This document shows, one piece after another, positions 5,741-6,095 of a stretch of 6,095 nt of DNA. The position numbers and the translations under genes are program-made. Origin of the DNA: an uncultured bacterium. Its GTDB lineage: Bacteria > Bacillota > Clostridia > Oscillospirales > Acutalibacteraceae. The notes under the pieces are model-generated. The model was not told the origin of the DNA, searched no databases, and saw nothing but the letters and a program-made list of their open reading frames with translations. Each line of letters opens with the position of its first letter. Within the stretch, counting starts at the first letter, position 1. The DNA lies in assembly GCA_905215105.1 (NCBI GenBank), contig CAJMOI010000122.1:1-6095 (forward strand), given 5' to 3'.

Positions 5741-5762
5741 TCCGGTATTCACAGGTACCGGA
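5741..5762 (-). other. Leader hairpin touching the smsC ribosome-binding site
   Basis: In minus-strand RNA UCCGGUA pairs perfectly with UACCGGA (7 bp, 8-base loop). The stem ends one base before the smsC ribosome-binding site and lies inside the predicted 5' leader of about 50 bases. This position fits translational control or mRNA protection. No T-run follows, so it is not a terminator. Confidence 0.5.
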
Positions 5763-5784
5763 TTTTGCTGTTTTTTCGTTACCT

Positions 5785-5813
5785 ATTGTATCATTCTTTG
5801 TTCCTCCCGTAAA
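5785..5813 (-). promoter_or_regulatory. Sigma-A-type promoter of the smsCB operon
   Basis: On the minus strand -35 TTTACG (5808-5813) and -10 TACAAT (5785-5790) are 17 bases apart. Transcription should start near 5778. The arrangement closely resembles the promoter at 3117-3145. Confidence 0.75.
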
Positions 5814-5841
5814 TATGTATTTTGCCGTTTCTCTATTAAAA

Positions 5842-5858
5842 TATACCAATTTAGTATA
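5842..5858. promoter_or_regulatory. Palindrome upstream of the smsCB promoter, possible Rrf2/IscR-type operator
   Basis: TATACCAATTTAGTATA is symmetric at 14 of 16 non-central positions. Its arms TATAC and GTATA surround an AT-rich centre. It lies about 30 bases upstream of the -35 box of the Fe-S operon. Rrf2-family regulators such as IscR often control suf/isc operons from AT-rich palindromes. No regulator gene is visible in the window, so the assignment is inference from position and symmetry. Confidence 0.35.
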
Positions 5859-6012
5859 CTTTATGCCCAAAAAATCCCTCTTCGGCCTGTTTTTGTCATT
5901 TTACACAGAGGACTTTACATTTTTCCTAGGGAACGCCATACATTTATACAGCTTTTTTCCGGTTCTTGGTTTTTGTCTGTTTTGCTCTAAAAACCTTTCT
6001 CTTTCTTTCACA

Positions 6013-6056
6013 CTGTGACAGGCATTGAAAGAAAATTGTCACAATTCATGTCACAG
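6013..6056. repeat. Cluster of three TGTCACA-type half-sites, candidate operator
   Basis: CTGTGACA (6013-6020) and TGTCACAG (6049-6056) are exact inverted repeats. Between them AATTGT-C-ACAATT (6034-6046) is a perfect palindrome around one base. The two direct TGTCACA copies start at 6037 and 6049, 12 bases apart, about one helical turn. This reads as a protein-binding array directly upstream of the promoter at 6058-6086. The TGTGA/TCACA core recalls Crp/Fnr-family half-sites, but the usual 6-base spacing is not seen. Confidence 0.55.
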
Positions 6057-6057
6057 A

Positions 6058-6086
6058 TTGAAGACCCCTTTTCCATGGACTAGAAT
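6058..6086 (+). promoter_or_regulatory. Plus-strand promoter pointing out of the window
   Basis: TTGAAG (6058-6063) and TAGAAT (6081-6086) are separated by 17 bases and would start transcription near 6093. No coding start follows before the end of the window, so the gene it serves lies beyond 6095. Confidence 0.55.
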
Positions 6087-6095
6087 ATATTTAGT

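Larger units (their letters stand above)
5814..6095. other. AT-rich intergenic region without a recognisable gene
   Basis: Neither strand shows a frame with a ribosome-binding site and protein-like composition; open frames here are T/A-rich and resemble nothing known. The region carries the palindrome at 5842-5858, a 7-bp T-rich inverted repeat (GGTTTTT at 5968-5974 with AAAAACC at 5989-5995), and the TGTCACA cluster with an outward promoter. It is probably the divergent control region between smsCB and a plus-strand gene beyond the window. Confidence 0.6.

Noticed and set aside
5785..5808. GGGAGG followed by ATG on the minus strand just upstream of smsC
   Set aside because: It resembles a translation start, but the frame reads Met-Ile-Gln and then stops; the bases are better explained as the spacer and -10 box of the operon promoter.
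5727..5870. N-terminal extension of smsC from a TTG at 5870
   Set aside because: The added 48 residues contain the mapped promoter and leader hairpin and look unlike any ABC ATPase, and there is no ribosome-binding site at the TTG.
5524..6018. Plus-strand open frame of 164 codons at the right end
   Set aside because: Its first part is antisense to smsC and the rest is T-rich, giving Phe/Leu/Ser runs, with no ribosome-binding site.
1..6095. tRNA, rRNA, CRISPR array or transposase
   Set aside because: Looked for tRNA-like arms, regularly spaced repeats and transposase motifs on both strands and saw none; the only short tandem repeats are coding (3304-3456).

Overview
The window looks like chromosome from an anaerobic gut-type Firmicute of class Clostridia (Oscillospiraceae/Ruminococcaceae-like), with a piece of a mobile element at its left end. 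The grounds are strong GGAGG ribosome-binding sites, sigma-A-type promoters, a two-gene Fe-S assembly operon typical of strict anaerobes, a uroporphyrinogen decarboxylase (UROD)-superfamily paralog, and a ParB of the kind carried by integrative conjugative elements (ICEs) of Clostridia. The taxon is inferred; nothing in the window is diagnostic to genus.

Left region (1-1668). A large minus-strand parB is visibly more GC-rich than the rest. Its first ~235 residues are low-complexity and Pro/Ala/Lys-rich, with two AT-hook-like motifs, ahead of a ParB/Spo0J core. Eleven bases past its stop is a near-perfect 23-bp palindrome (49-71). Three quarters of that palindrome recurs inside the gene (1130-1147), which makes it a candidate parS-like site. 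No parA is present in the window.

Junction (1669-1927). This AT-rich stretch holds the parB ribosome-binding site, a minus-strand terminator-like hairpin in the parB leader, and an 8-bp-arm inverted repeat upstream of the next gene. The boundary between mobile element and ordinary chromosome probably lies here, but no attachment site can be proved.

Middle (1928-4060). A plus-strand UROD/MtaA-superfamily gene is followed by a plus-strand membrane protein. The second has an N-terminal zinc ribbon, a Pro/Asn/Gln/Tyr repeat linker and about four membrane segments, with its own TTTACA-17-TACAAT promoter and a hairpin leader. It ends in a classic terminator. A second, long bidirectional hairpin then separates it from the convergent operon to the right.

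Right (4087-5813). A minus-strand operon encodes a SufC-like ATPase followed, with an ATGA overlap, by a short SufB/SufD-like scaffold. This is the two-gene SUF-like minimal system (SMS) layout. It has a promoter (TTTACG-17-TACAAT), a leader hairpin touching the ribosome-binding site, and an upstream palindrome that could bind an Rrf2/IscR-type regulator.

Right edge (5814-6095). No gene is seen. Three copies of TGTCACA/TGTGACA lie just upstream of a plus-strand promoter that points out of the window, so a regulated gene probably starts beyond 6095.

Overall, most of the window is ordinary chromosome. The parts most worth following are the palindrome and its partner parB, the regulatory sites around the Fe-S operon, and the repeat cluster at the right edge.
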